From: Actinomycetes bacterium
GTDB taxonomy: Bacteria > Actinomycetota > Thermoleophilia > Solirubrobacterales > Solirubrobacteraceae
Direction: 5' to 3'
DNA length: 42,456 bases
Assembly (NCBI GenBank): GCA_021784895.1
Contig: JAJYHG010000165.1
Location: 1 to 42,456, forward strand
The notes under the pieces were generated by a model. The model made no database searches. It was not told where the DNA came from and saw nothing but the letters and a program-made list of their open reading frames with translations. Of this stretch, positions 1-7,790 are shown one piece after another. A program made the translations under genes and the position numbers. Numbering within the stretch: the stretch's first letter is position 1; each line of letters starts with the position of its first letter.

Positions 1-1
1 C

Positions 2-1153
2 ACCTCCCTCGGCTATCCCCCCGGACACGGCCGCGGCCGGCGCCGTGGCCTTTTCCTGGCCGCCGCATGGCTGACGGTGCGGCTGGCCGCTGTGCTGGCG
101 GCGGCTGCTCTGGCCGCGCCGGTCGCCGCCGCCGCGCCGGTCGCCGCCGCCGGCCAGAAGGTGGACGGCCTGACGCTGACCACCGCCCAGGCGCCCACGC
201 CGCTGCCGGCGCGCCTGCCGGCCGGCCACCCGTACCGGCCGCCGGCGGGGAAGATCTTCACGGGCGTGGCCGACAAGCCGGTCTCCCAGTACACGCAGGC
301 GGTCGGCAAGCACCCGGCCGTCTACCAGGAGTTCATCGCCTGGGGCCAGTGGCTGCCGGGCATCACCGCCGACGCACGGATCAACCACGCCCGCATGATG
401 ATGATGGTCTCAACGGCCTACGGGTCGCGCAACGTGATCTCGCCCTACGGGATCGCAACGGGCGCTGGCGACCAGTGGCTGATCGGCCTCGCGCAGGCGA
501 TCTACGCCTCGCACAACATCACCTACCTGCGGCTGATGGCGGAGATGAACAACTGCAACAACCCCTACGCCGCCTACAACTGCAACGCCACCTCGCGGGG
601 GCCAGCCTATTCCAGCGCCGCCTTCAAGCAGGCCTGGCGCCGGGTGACGCTGATCATGCGCGGCGGGGCGGTCCCGCTGATTGACAGGCGCCTGGCGGCC
701 CTGCACCTACCGCCGCTGCGGACCACCATGGCGTACCTGCCCACCCCGGAGGTGGCGATGGTCTGGGTGCCGATGGTCGGCGGCAACCCTGACATCCCAG
801 CCCTCGAGCCCGGTGCCTACTTCCCGGGAAGAGCATGGGTGGACTGGGTCGGCACCGACTTCTACAGCCGCTACCCGAACTGGCAGGGGCTGACCACCTT
901 CTACGACGACTACGCCCGCCTGGCGCCGTTCGCCTTCGGTGAGTACGCGATCTGGGGCGGCGATAACCCAGGCTGGGCACGCACGCTGTTTGGCTGGATC
1001 GCGACCCACCCGGCGACGCGCATGCTCGTCTACAACGACGCCTCGCCCGAGTTCTGGCTCTCACAGTTCCCGGCGAGCGCCGCCGTGATCCGCAGCGCAC
1101 TGGCGGCGCCCAGGTACCTCGCCTACACGCCCGAATGGGCGCCCCATGGTTGA
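2..1153 (+). CDS. GH26-like secreted glycoside hydrolase (5' end missing)
   Basis: Probable secreted beta-mannanase-like glycosidase. The frame is open to the left edge of the window. A basic RGRRR stretch followed by a long Ala/Leu-rich hydrophobic run (about nt 30-150) looks like a signal peptide, so the true start probably lies upstream; the first in-window start would be a GTG at 77 without a visible ribosome site. Counting from that GTG, MAEMN (Glu156) fits the acid/base and FGEY (Glu289) the nucleophile of clan-A (beta/alpha)8 glycosidases. The segment DWVGTDFYSRYPNW before the second Glu resembles GH26 enzymes. The stop is at 1151-1153. The substrate is not deducible and the GH26 assignment rests on motif resemblance only. 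Confidence 0.6.
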   Translation, partial: TSLGYPPGHGRGRRRGLFLAAAWLTVRLAAVLAAAALAAPVAAAAPVAAAGQKVDGLTLTTAQAPTPLPARLPAGHPYRPPAGKIFTGVADKPVSQYTQAVGKHPAVYQEFIAWGQWLPGITADARINHARMMMMVSTAYGSRNVISPYGIATGAGDQWLIGLAQAIYASHNITYLRLMAEMNNCNNPYAAYNCNATSRGPAYSSAAFKQAWRRVTLIMRGGAVPLIDRRLAALHLPPLRTTMAYLPTPEVAMVWVPMVGGNPDIPALEPGAYFPGRAWVDWVGTDFYSRYPNWQGLTTFYDDYARLAPFAFGEYAIWGGDNPGWARTLFGWIATHPATRMLVYNDASPEFWLSQFPASAAVIRSALAAPRYLAYTPEWAPHG

Positions 1154-1173
1154 GGGCTCGCGCGTCAGGCGCG

Positions 1174-1620
1174 TCAGGCGCGGACGCCGGGCGCGGCCTG
1201 CGTCTCGAGGGAGGCGAGTCGTGCCTCCACACGCTCACTGCGCTCGCGCAGCTCCCCCTCGAGCCGCGTGAGCTCGGCGATCCGTCCGCGCACCAGCTCG
1301 AGCTGCGTGGCGATGTGGCCGCCAGACTGCTCGAGCAGCTCACGCTGGCGCTCCGGATCGTCGGTTTCCTGAAACTCCCGCCGGATGTCGGCCCGCGCGG
1401 TCTCCGCCTCGAGCAGCTGTGAGAGCTGCTCGAGGCTCAGGCCCAGCAGATCCTTGAGCCGCACAATCTCTCTGATCCGGTCGACGTCAGCCTGCGAGTA
1501 ACAGCGGTGCTTGCCAAGCTCGCGCTCGGCGCCCTCGGCCAGCAGGCCGATCTCCTCGTAGTAGCGGATCGTGCGCGCGGTCGTGCCCGTCAGCGCCGCT
1601 ACCTCGCCGATGCGCATCAC
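1174..1620 (-). CDS. MerR-family transcriptional regulator
   Basis: A 148-residue DNA-binding regulator. Residues 2-70 form the MerR winged helix-turn-helix (MRIGEVAALTGTTARTIRYYE, then GLL and the Y-S-Q-A-D-V-D-R-I wing/helix). Residues about 75-140 are a charged heptad-like coiled coil that would dimerise the protein. There is no cysteine-based metal site, so it is more likely an organic-ligand or drug-sensing member than a metal sensor. Its GTG start (1620) overlaps the TGA of the upstream exporter gene in a GTGA arrangement, with a second ATG at 1617, so the two are translationally coupled. It likely controls that exporter. Confidence 0.85.
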   Translation of the reverse strand: MMRIGEVAALTGTTARTIRYYEEIGLLAEGAERELGKHRCYSQADVDRIREIVRLKDLLGLSLEQLSQLLEAETARADIRREFQETDDPERQRELLEQSGGHIATQLELVRGRIAELTRLEGELRERSERVEARLASLETQAAPGVRA

Positions 1621-3158
1621 GCCGCCGCCACCTCGGCTGCCGCCGCCTCCGTCGCCGCGTGCACGGCCTGAGCCCGGTCACCTGGCTCAGCGGCCACGGA
1701 GACGTGCTTTGGGCGCGCAAACGAGACCACCGCGCCGAGCGCCGAAAGACCGGCCATGCACCACAGCGCAAAGTGCATGTTCGCCAGGAACGGCGCCATC
1801 CGGCTGGCGGCGATCCGCGTCCCCAGGCCGGAGAAGATGCTGAACAGGACGGTCGGCGAGATGCCGCTCGTCACGACCGCCATCACGAAGGCGATCGAGA
1901 GCACGGCGCCGGTGTTCTGCACCAGCACGCGCGCCCCGGAGGCGACGCCCCGGCGGTGTGGCGCCACCACCCCCATCATCGCGGCGGTGTTGGGCGAGTT
2001 GAACATGCCGGAGCCGATCCCGACGATGAACTGGAACAACCCGGGCCACCAGTAGCTCGTGTCCTGCCCGAGCGCCGTCATCAGCGCCAGGCCGATCCCG
2101 GTCACGACCATCCCCAGCGAGGCGAGGGCGCGCGAGCCCTTGCGATCGGCGTACATGCCCGCGATCGGCGAGGCGATGAGCATCCCCAATGCCAGCGGCG
2201 CGAGCTTCAGGCCCGCGAGGATCGGGGTGTCGCCCTGCACGCCCTGAAAGTAGAAGACAAAGACGAACATGAGCGCAAAGCGCGCGAGCCCGTTGAGGAA
2301 GGCGGCTGCCGCGGCGGCGCTGAAGAGCCGGCTCGAGAAGATCGTCAGATCCAGCATCGGTGCGCGGTGACGGCGCTCGATCAGCACAAACAGCGGCAGG
2401 AAGACGAGCGCCGCCGCCAGGCTGCCCCACACCAGCGGACCGTGCCAGCCCTCGATGCCGCCCTTGGAGATGCCGTAGACGAGCCCCGTCAGGCCGAGCA
2501 GGAAGGCTGAGGTACCGAGCGCGTCGAAGCTCGTGTCCTCGCCACGGCCGGTGATCTCGCGCAGGACCATGAACGCCCAGGCGCTGCCCGCGAGCGCAAA
2601 CGGGACGTTGAACCAGAAGACCCAGTGCCAGGAGATGTCCACCAGCGCGCCTCCCAGGACGGGTCCGATCACCAGGCCGATCGCGGCAACCATGGTGTTG
2701 GTGCCCATCGCCACCCCCAGCTGCTCGCGCGGAAAGGCGTCAGTGACGATCGCCGCTGAGTTGGCGAACAGGAACGCTCCGCCCAGCCCCTGAAGGATGC
2801 GCCAGAGGATGAGCTCGGTGCCGCCGCTCGCAAAGCCGGCGCCGAGCGAAGCGACCGCGAAGACGAGGAAGCCGCCGATGTAGGCGTTCTTGCGCCCGAA
2901 CTGATCGGAGAGGCGCCCCGCGCTCAAGACCAGCACAGTCGAGGTGATCATGTAGACGAGGATCACCCACACCAGCGTCAGCAGGCTCGTGTGCAGGCTC
3001 CGCTCCAGGTCCGGCAGCGCGATGATCAGCGTTCCTGAGTTGATCGTCGCGAGCAGCATCCCGACGCTGGTGCATGACAGCGCCCACCATTTGTAGTGGT
3101 CGTGATCGCGGTCGACGCCGAGCCTGCGGGGCGCTCGTGCTCTGGTAGTTGCTGACAT
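1617..3158 (-). CDS. MFS multidrug exporter (DHA2/EmrB-QacA type)
   Basis: A roughly 513-residue major facilitator with about 14 hydrophobic segments, the layout of the DHA2 drug:H+ antiporters. Visible motifs are RLSDQFGRKN (motif A, loop 2-3), LILWRILQGLGGAF (motif B) and GPVLGGALV (motif C, antiporter signature). It should export toxic organic compounds across the inner membrane using the proton gradient. Start choice is uncertain. An ATG at 3158 lies 18 bases after a GAGGAG site, whereas an in-frame TTG at 3173 lies only 3 bases after it. The gene sits 45-60 bases after the Ca2+/H+ antiporter and is coupled to the MerR gene behind it, suggesting a regulator-exporter pair. Confidence 0.85.
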   Translation of the reverse strand: MSATTRARAPRRLGVDRDHDHYKWWALSCTSVGMLLATINSGTLIIALPDLERSLHTSLLTLVWVILVYMITSTVLVLSAGRLSDQFGRKNAYIGGFLVFAVASLGAGFASGGTELILWRILQGLGGAFLFANSAAIVTDAFPREQLGVAMGTNTMVAAIGLVIGPVLGGALVDISWHWVFWFNVPFALAGSAWAFMVLREITGRGEDTSFDALGTSAFLLGLTGLVYGISKGGIEGWHGPLVWGSLAAALVFLPLFVLIERRHRAPMLDLTIFSSRLFSAAAAAAFLNGLARFALMFVFVFYFQGVQGDTPILAGLKLAPLALGMLIASPIAGMYADRKGSRALASLGMVVTGIGLALMTALGQDTSYWWPGLFQFIVGIGSGMFNSPNTAAMMGVVAPHRRGVASGARVLVQNTGAVLSIAFVMAVVTSGISPTVLFSIFSGLGTRIAASRMAPFLANMHFALWCMAGLSALGAVVSFARPKHVSVAAEPGDRAQAVHAATEAAAAEVAAA

Positions 3159-3182
3159 GGTGGACCTGGGCAATAACTCCTC

Positions 3183-3202
3183 TTTACGTGAACGTCATAT
3201 TA
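3183..3202 (-). promoter_or_regulatory. Possible promoter/operator of the exporter-merR pair
   Basis: In the 45-base gap before the exporter, the minus strand has a -10-like TAATAT (3202-3197). It is followed by a dyad ACGT-N2-ACGT (3186-3195) flanked by matching T and A. The dyad would sit at the transcription start. I see no convincing -35 and the spacing is not that of a classic MerR site, so this is only a candidate. Confidence 0.3.
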
Positions 3203-3218
3203 GCAGCGGCAGCCCCGC

Positions 3219-4286
3219 CTACCGCTGAAAGGCTGAAACCGTGGCGAGCACCACGTACATCGCGATCAGTGCGGCGCCCTCAAACGGCGTCGCCTCGCCG
3301 TCGCCGGTGATCTGCCAGATCAGGATCGCGGTGCCGACCAGCGAGCCCGCCCACACCGGCGGTAGCGCGAAGGTCAGGTGGCTCGCGGTTGCCAGTGAGA
3401 CGATCACCATCAGCGGGTAGAGAAAGGCGGCTATCTGCGCCACCGAGTTCTTGACCACGCTGATCGCCAGGTCGTGCTTGCCGCGGTAGGCGAGGTAGAT
3501 CCCGGCCGCGTTCTCCACGGCGTTGCCGGCGATCGCGATGATCACGATCCCGGCGAAGGCCTGCGTCAGCGCCAGCTGGTGGATCGTCGGCTCCAGCGCG
3601 CTGACGAACCAGTCAGACACGAACGCCGAGCCGACCCCGGCGGCGATCAGCAGCGTGACCGCCGTCCGCAGTGGCACCCGCGCCGTCTCGGCCACAGCGA
3701 CGCTCGCCTGCGTAGCCGCACGGTTGCCGAGCAGATACTGGCGCATCCAGATGCCGTAGACGACGAGCATCGCCACCGCCCCCACGACGCTGATCGTCTC
3801 AACGTGCCGGCCGACAGCGGCTCCGGGGCCCGAGACGAGCGCAATCAGCACGATCGTCAGCGACGCGATCAGCATCAGCGTGGCCGTGTCGTTGGGCAGC
3901 CCGGCATGGAAGCGCATCACGCCGCCGCGCGCGCGCAGCGATCCCGTGGCGAGCACGGCCCCGAGCACCAGCAGCGCGTTGACGAGGATCGAGCCGATCA
4001 GCGCCGTTTCCGCAACCGTGCGGTCGTGTGCCTGCAGTGCGAACAGCACCACGAAGAACTCGGGCAGGTTCCCGATCGTCGACTGCAGCACGCCCGTCGC
4101 GGCCGGCCCGAAGCGCATCCCGATCTGCTCGGTGGCAAACGACACCGTCCACGCCAGGCCGGCCAGCGCCAGCGCGGCTGCCACGAACGCGGCCAGGTGC
4201 GAGACACCGCTCGTGTAGCGGCCCGCGGCTGCCATGGCGGTCAGCACCAGGACGCAGGCCAGGAGCCCGCGCTGCAGGCGGCTCAC
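3219..4286 (-). CDS. Calcium/proton exchanger (CaCA superfamily, CAX-like)
   Basis: A 355-residue membrane antiporter with about 11 hydrophobic segments. The two inverted alpha repeats are visible: GNLPEFFVV with AETALIGSILVNALL (residues 72-106) and GNAVENAAG with DLAISVVKNSVAQIA (about 253-286). The paired acidic residues in GN-PE/GN-VE motifs are the cation site of CAX-type Ca2+/H+ exchangers. It would expel Ca2+ or another divalent ion from the cytoplasm in exchange for protons. The GTG start (4286) overlaps the TGA of the WecA-like gene (GTGA), so the two are translationally coupled. Confidence 0.85.
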   Translation of the reverse strand: MSRLQRGLLACVLVLTAMAAAGRYTSGVSHLAAFVAAALALAGLAWTVSFATEQIGMRFGPAATGVLQSTIGNLPEFFVVLFALQAHDRTVAETALIGSILVNALLVLGAVLATGSLRARGGVMRFHAGLPNDTATLMLIASLTIVLIALVSGPGAAVGRHVETISVVGAVAMLVVYGIWMRQYLLGNRAATQASVAVAETARVPLRTAVTLLIAAGVGSAFVSDWFVSALEPTIHQLALTQAFAGIVIIAIAGNAVENAAGIYLAYRGKHDLAISVVKNSVAQIAAFLYPLMVIVSLATASHLTFALPPVWAGSLVGTAILIWQITGDGEATPFEGAALIAMYVVLATVSAFQR

Positions 4287-5515
4287 TCGTGCGGCTCCGG
4301 CAGCTTGACCGCGTCAAATTCGCCGGTCTCGATGTCGCGCTTGACCGAGGCGACGATCTCGTGCTCGCTGGTATCGGGATCGACCCGGCGCAGCTGAATC
4401 GTGCGCAGCAGCTTGAACTTGAAGATCTCGAGCACATAGACGAGGTAGACGCTCGCGACCGCGGCGATCAGCAGGATCACGGCCATCACCACGCTCCAGC
4501 CGAGGTAGTAACGGCCGTGATGGTTCGAGTACGGGACGAAGCGCAGCGCCAGTGCGACCCCAGCGAGCATCAATGTCCAGGCGTACAGGTAGGCCACCGT
4601 CTTGCGCTGGCTGAAGCCGATCCGCGCCATGCGGTGGTGGAAGTGCTCCATGTCGGCGTGCCACGGCTTGTGGCCGTACTTGAGCCGCTTGGCAACCACG
4701 AAGCCGGTGTCCATGAACGGCACCGCCAGCACCAGCAGCGGCACCGCCAGCGCCAGTACCGCGTTGGTCTTGAGCGAGCCGATGATCGCCGCCACCCCGA
4801 GCAGGTAGCCGAGCAGGTTGGCGCCCGCGTCACCCATGAAGATCTTCGCCGGGTAGCGGTTGTGGAACAGGAAGCCCAGCGAAGCTCCGGCAGTGATCGC
4901 CGCCAGCACCGCCGCCGCGCTCTTGCCGCCCTGCAGGTTGAAGGCGATCACGGCGAAGGCGATCCCGTCGATCGTGCAGACCCCGGCTGCCAGCCCATCG
5001 ACCCCGTCGGAGAAGTTGACGATGTTCATCAGCGCCACCAGCCACAGCACGGTCAGCTCCTTGCCGCCGTCGGGGAAGGCGAGGTAACCCAGGAACGGCA
5101 CCATCAGGCCCTTGATCAGCGCCCCGCCGGCCGCCGCGACGCTCGCGGCACCGATCTGCCCCACCAGCTTCAGCAGCGGATTGAGGTCAATCGCATCATC
5201 GACCGCGCCCACGAGCGCGATCAGCGCCGCGCCGGCAATCACGGGCCAGGTGTGGACTACACCCGCTGTTCCGGGGCGGTAACCGGGCGCGAGCGCGAGC
5301 GGGATGCTGGCCGGCATCCAGATCACCGCCGCGAGCACCACCGCGGCCAGGATCGCCAGCCCGCCGAGCAGCGGCGTCGGCTCGCGCGCGAGGCCGCGCT
5401 CGGACGGATAGGCGATCGCGCCGACCCGCCGGGCGAGCCGGCCCACGAGCGGCGTCAGCAGCGCGGCGACCGCCGCCGCGACGAGAAAGGCGTAGACGGC
5501 ATCCAGGTAACGCAT
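4283..5515 (-). CDS. wecA: WecA/TagO-type undecaprenyl-phosphate sugar-1-phosphate transferase
   Basis: A 410-residue member of the MraY/WecA polyprenyl-phosphate sugar-phosphate transferases. It starts synthesis of a wall polymer or polysaccharide by moving GlcNAc-1-P (or a similar sugar) onto undecaprenyl phosphate at the inner membrane. Motifs seen are VDDAID (Asp106/107/110, Mg2+ binding), NIVNFSDGVDGLA (164-176), KIFMGDAGA with Asp229, and the HADMEHFHHRM loop (286-296), which is typical of WecA/TagO rather than MraY. About ten hydrophobic segments are present. A roughly 50-residue charged cytoplasmic tail follows the last membrane segment. It lies 102 bases after tetR and is coupled to the Ca2+/H+ antiporter. 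The exact sugar is unknown. Confidence 0.88.
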   Translation of the reverse strand: MRYLDAVYAFLVAAAVAALLTPLVGRLARRVGAIAYPSERGLAREPTPLLGGLAILAAVVLAAVIWMPASIPLALAPGYRPGTAGVVHTWPVIAGAALIALVGAVDDAIDLNPLLKLVGQIGAASVAAAGGALIKGLMVPFLGYLAFPDGGKELTVLWLVALMNIVNFSDGVDGLAAGVCTIDGIAFAVIAFNLQGGKSAAAVLAAITAGASLGFLFHNRYPAKIFMGDAGANLLGYLLGVAAIIGSLKTNAVLALAVPLLVLAVPFMDTGFVVAKRLKYGHKPWHADMEHFHHRMARIGFSQRKTVAYLYAWTLMLAGVALALRFVPYSNHHGRYYLGWSVVMAVILLIAAVASVYLVYVLEIFKFKLLRTIQLRRVDPDTSEHEIVASVKRDIETGEFDAVKLPEPHE

Positions 5516-5569
5516 CTGGCTTGCGTAAGCATGCCAGCAGCGGAGCGACTCGGCGGGGCGAGTGCGTAG

Positions 5570-5601
5570 GGGGCCTGGCTCGCTCGCCAGCCACGGGCCC
5601 C
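5570..5601 (-). terminator. Possible hairpin terminator after tetR
   Basis: In the 102-base gap between tetR and the WecA-like gene, GGGGCC (5570-5575) pairs with GGCCCC (5596-5601), and TGGC (5576-5579) pairs with GCCA (5586-5589). An asymmetric bulge separates the two stems. There is no T-tract, so termination is only a suggestion. Confidence 0.3.
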
Positions 5602-5617
5602 GGGAGGCCTCTTATGG

Positions 5618-6202
5618 CTACGGGTAGAGACCCGCGATCAGCTCGTAAGCCCGGGCGAACACGCTTGGCGTGAGGATCTCCGGAGCGATCTCCTGGTACA
5701 CACGCAGGCCGAGGAAGAGCGCATAGCCGATGGTCCACGCTTGCTCCTTGCTGATGCCGGGCAGTGGCTGATCCGGGTCCTGCTCCACATGCTCTACGAG
5801 GCGCCGGCGGTGGTCGGCGCCGTAGCGCCCGAGCTCACGCGGATTGCGCAGCAGCGCGGCGATGAACTCGAGCGTGACGGCGAGCTCGAGCCTGTCGCCG
5901 GCGAGCTCATCGTCGGTGGCGGCTGCGAGCCCAAACTCGGCGAGGCGTTCACGGGCCGGGCGCGAGGGGTCGTTGAGCACCGTGCCGAAGTCGGGCGTCG
6001 GGGCCGCCTCGACAGCGCTGAGCAGGAGGTCCTCTTTGCTCGAGAAGTGGCCGTAGATGGCGCCCTTGGTGAGCGCCGCGGCCTCGGCGATCTGATCCAG
6101 GGAGGTCGCGGCGTAGCCCTGCTCACGGAAGAGCCGCTGCGCGGCCAGGAGCAGCTTCTGGCGGGTGCGCTCCTTTGACTGTGCACGCGTCACGCGTTCC
6201 AT
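5618..6202 (-). CDS. TetR-family transcriptional regulator
   Basis: A 194-residue repressor-type protein. Residues 1-55 hold the TetR helix-turn-helix (KERTRQKLLLAAQRLFREQG, then TSLDQIAEAAALTKGAIYGHFSSKEDLL). The remainder is an all-helical ligand-binding and dimerisation domain without recognisable specificity. I chose the ATG at 6202 because the HTH begins about ten residues later; no strong ribosome site precedes it. It is transcribed away from the P450 gene, with 83 bases between the two starts carrying a good promoter and an ATAC-N5-GTAT dyad. By position it probably represses the P450 and itself. Confidence 0.88.
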   Translation of the reverse strand: MERVTRAQSKERTRQKLLLAAQRLFREQGYAATSLDQIAEAAALTKGAIYGHFSSKEDLLLSAVEAAPTPDFGTVLNDPSRPARERLAEFGLAAATDDELAGDRLELAVTLEFIAALLRNPRELGRYGADHRRRLVEHVEQDPDQPLPGISKEQAWTIGYALFLGLRVYQEIAPEILTPSVFARAYELIAGLYP

Positions 6203-6221
6203 CTGGTCAATGATCGCACAG

Positions 6222-6250
6222 TTGACATACCGGTGGTTTTCAGATACTTT
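6222..6250 (+). promoter_or_regulatory. Sigma-70-type promoter for the P450 gene
   Basis: TTGACA (6222-6227) is followed after exactly 17 bases by TACTTT (6245-6250). This is a near-consensus housekeeping promoter in an unusually AT-rich island. The predicted transcription start is at about 6256-6258. Confidence 0.65.
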
Positions 6251-6256
6251 AGGTAT
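6244..6256. promoter_or_regulatory. Candidate TetR operator
   Basis: ATACTTTAGGTAT is a dyad in which ten of the thirteen positions match the reverse complement (ATAC arms around a 5-base centre). It overlaps the -10 box of the P450 promoter and lies between the divergent tetR and P450 genes, where a repressor would block transcription. The link to TetR is inferred from position. Confidence 0.45.
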
Positions 6257-6289
6257 ATGAATATCCGGAACCTCTGCACACGGGCGTGA
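6257..6289 (+). CDS. Possible 10-residue leader peptide before P450
   Basis: An ATG at 6257 falls on the predicted transcription start of the upstream promoter. It opens a short frame reading MNIRNLCTRA, whose TGA (6287-6289) overlaps the GTG start of the P450 gene (6286) in a GTGA junction. If translated from a leaderless mRNA, it would deliver ribosomes to the P450 start, which has only a weak GGAA-type ribosome site. Whether it is translated is not known. Confidence 0.35.
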   Translation: MNIRNLCTRA

Positions 6290-7545
6290 GCGCCCCGAAA
6301 AGGGCGCTGCGGCGCGCAGTCGAATCGAGCGCGGTGCGCTTCTACAGCTGGCGCGGTGATCCGGTCGCGCGGCTGTTCCGCCCCGCGGCCAGGCGTGACC
6401 CGTATCCGATCTACGCCTGCGCCCGCGCCGCCGCCCCGGTCCGCAGCCCATTGGGAGTCTGGTTCACCTCGAGCCACGCGCTCTGCTCGAGCATCCTGCG
6501 CGACGGCCGCTTCAGCGCCTCGCAGAAACACGCCCAGGGGTACACGCCGCTCTCCTATCCGGAGGGCGACCCGCGCGGAGCACTGCCCAGCGAAGACATG
6601 CTCGGTATGGACCCACCCGGGCACACCAGGCTGCGCCGGCTCACCGCGCGGGCCTTCAGCCGCAGGGCGATCATGGAACTCGAGCCGTGGATCCGCGATC
6701 GTGTCTGCGAGCTGCTCGATCGCGTGGACGGGCGCTCTGGCTTTGATCTGATCGACGCACTCGCCTTCCCGCTGCCGATCGCGGTCATCTGCCACATCCT
6801 CGGCGTGCCGGCAGCGGACCAGGAGCGGTTCAAGGCCTGGGGACGGGAGATCGCGGGCACGCTCGATCCGACGGTCGGCTCACGGCAGGACGATCCCCGC
6901 ACGGCGGAACTCGAGCTGAGCGCCTATCTGGGCGCACTCGTCGAGCGCCACCGCGCCGCCCCCGACACAAGCCTCCTGTCGGCGCTGGTCGCCGTCGAGG
7001 AGGCTGGCGACCAGCTGAGCGGGCAGGAGCTCGTCAGCACCGCCCTGCTGCTGTTGGTGGCAGGGTTTGAGACGACCGTCAATCTGATCGGCAACGGCAC
7101 CGCCGCACTGCTGGATCACCCCGAACAGTGGGCTGCGCTGCACGAAGATTCGAGCCTTGTCCCGGCCGCGGTCGAGGAGATGTTGCGCTACGACAGCCCG
7201 GTGCAGGCCACCTCCCGGATCGCCACCGAGGCTGCGGAGGTAGGCAACACCACGGTTCCGAAGGGTGCGGCAGTGTTGATCTTGCTGGCCGGGGCCAACC
7301 GCGACCCGGCGGTGTTCGATGCCCCGGACGAGTTCCGGATCGACCGCCCCGACGCCGCCAACCACCTCTCCTTCTCCCAGGGCATCCACCACTGCCTCGG
7401 CCCGGCGCTCGCACGGCTGGAGGCACAAGTGGCGTTTGAGGAGCTCAGCCGGCGCTACGCGCGCTTGGAGGCCGCTGGCGAGCCGGTGCGCCGCAACCTG
7501 CTGGTTCTGCGCGGCTTCGAGAGCCTGCCGGTGCGCGCGGCCTGA
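6286..7545 (+). CDS. Cytochrome P450 monooxygenase
   Basis: A 419-residue soluble bacterial class I-type P450. It would insert one oxygen atom from O2 into an organic substrate using electrons from a ferredoxin and reductase, neither of which is in the window. The I-helix oxygen-activating motif AGFETT is at 259-264, the K-helix ExxR at Glu298-Arg301 (EMLR), and the heme-binding FSQGIHHCLG has Cys370 as axial ligand. All catalytic landmarks are present and the length is normal. The start is a GTG at 6286 overlapped by the stop of a possible leader peptide. Divergent tetR suggests substrate-responsive repression. Substrate unknown. Confidence 0.95.
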   Translation: MSAPKRALRRAVESSAVRFYSWRGDPVARLFRPAARRDPYPIYACARAAAPVRSPLGVWFTSSHALCSSILRDGRFSASQKHAQGYTPLSYPEGDPRGALPSEDMLGMDPPGHTRLRRLTARAFSRRAIMELEPWIRDRVCELLDRVDGRSGFDLIDALAFPLPIAVICHILGVPAADQERFKAWGREIAGTLDPTVGSRQDDPRTAELELSAYLGALVERHRAAPDTSLLSALVAVEEAGDQLSGQELVSTALLLLVAGFETTVNLIGNGTAALLDHPEQWAALHEDSSLVPAAVEEMLRYDSPVQATSRIATEAAEVGNTTVPKGAAVLILLAGANRDPAVFDAPDEFRIDRPDAANHLSFSQGIHHCLGPALARLEAQVAFEELSRRYARLEAAGEPVRRNLLVLRGFESLPVRAA

Positions 7546-7575
7546 GATGGCCTGGCGGGGGCCGGCCGGCTCGAA

Positions 7576-7690
7576 CCGGCTCCACGCAACAATCTAGGAA
7601 CGCGGGCGCCAGTTTGTCGGCCCCGGCCCATGAAAAGGCCGCTCCACGACAAAGTGCGGGCCGTCGGCGCAGTTTGTCGCGTGGAGCCGG
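7576..7690. repeat. Nested hairpins with ACAAA/TTTGT motif between convergent genes
   Basis: This lies in the 245-base gap between the 3' ends of P450 and glyA. CCGGCTCCACGC (7576-7587) is perfectly inverted at 7679-7690. Inside, CTCCACGACAAAGTGCG (7642-7658) pairs with CGCAGTTTGTCGCGTGGAG (7668-7686) over 16 of 17 positions with a 2-base bulge. A further AGTTTGTCG (7611-7619) can pair with CGACAAAGT (7647-7655) instead. Its position suits a bidirectional terminator. Its core recurs at 19229-19326. The rest of the gap (7546-7575, 7691-7790) shows only GC-rich sequence. Confidence 0.6.
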
Positions 7691-7790
7691 TAGGGCCGGC
7701 CCCTGGGCCGCCGGCCGGCACCGCCTGTCGGCACACCATCGGCGAAGCGCCGCCGGCGCACCCGCACCCGCGCGGTTACAGCTCCAGGGG

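Noticed and set aside
4028-5569. Long plus-strand open frame opposite the WecA-like and antiporter genes
   Set aside because: It is a high-GC shadow frame: Arg/His/Gln-rich with no domain, opposite two clearly conserved genes.
7565-7590. GGTTCGAGCC-like T-loop sequence on the minus strand
   Set aside because: It forms only a local GCCGG/CCGGC hairpin. There is no acceptor stem, anticodon arm or 3' end of a tRNA around it.
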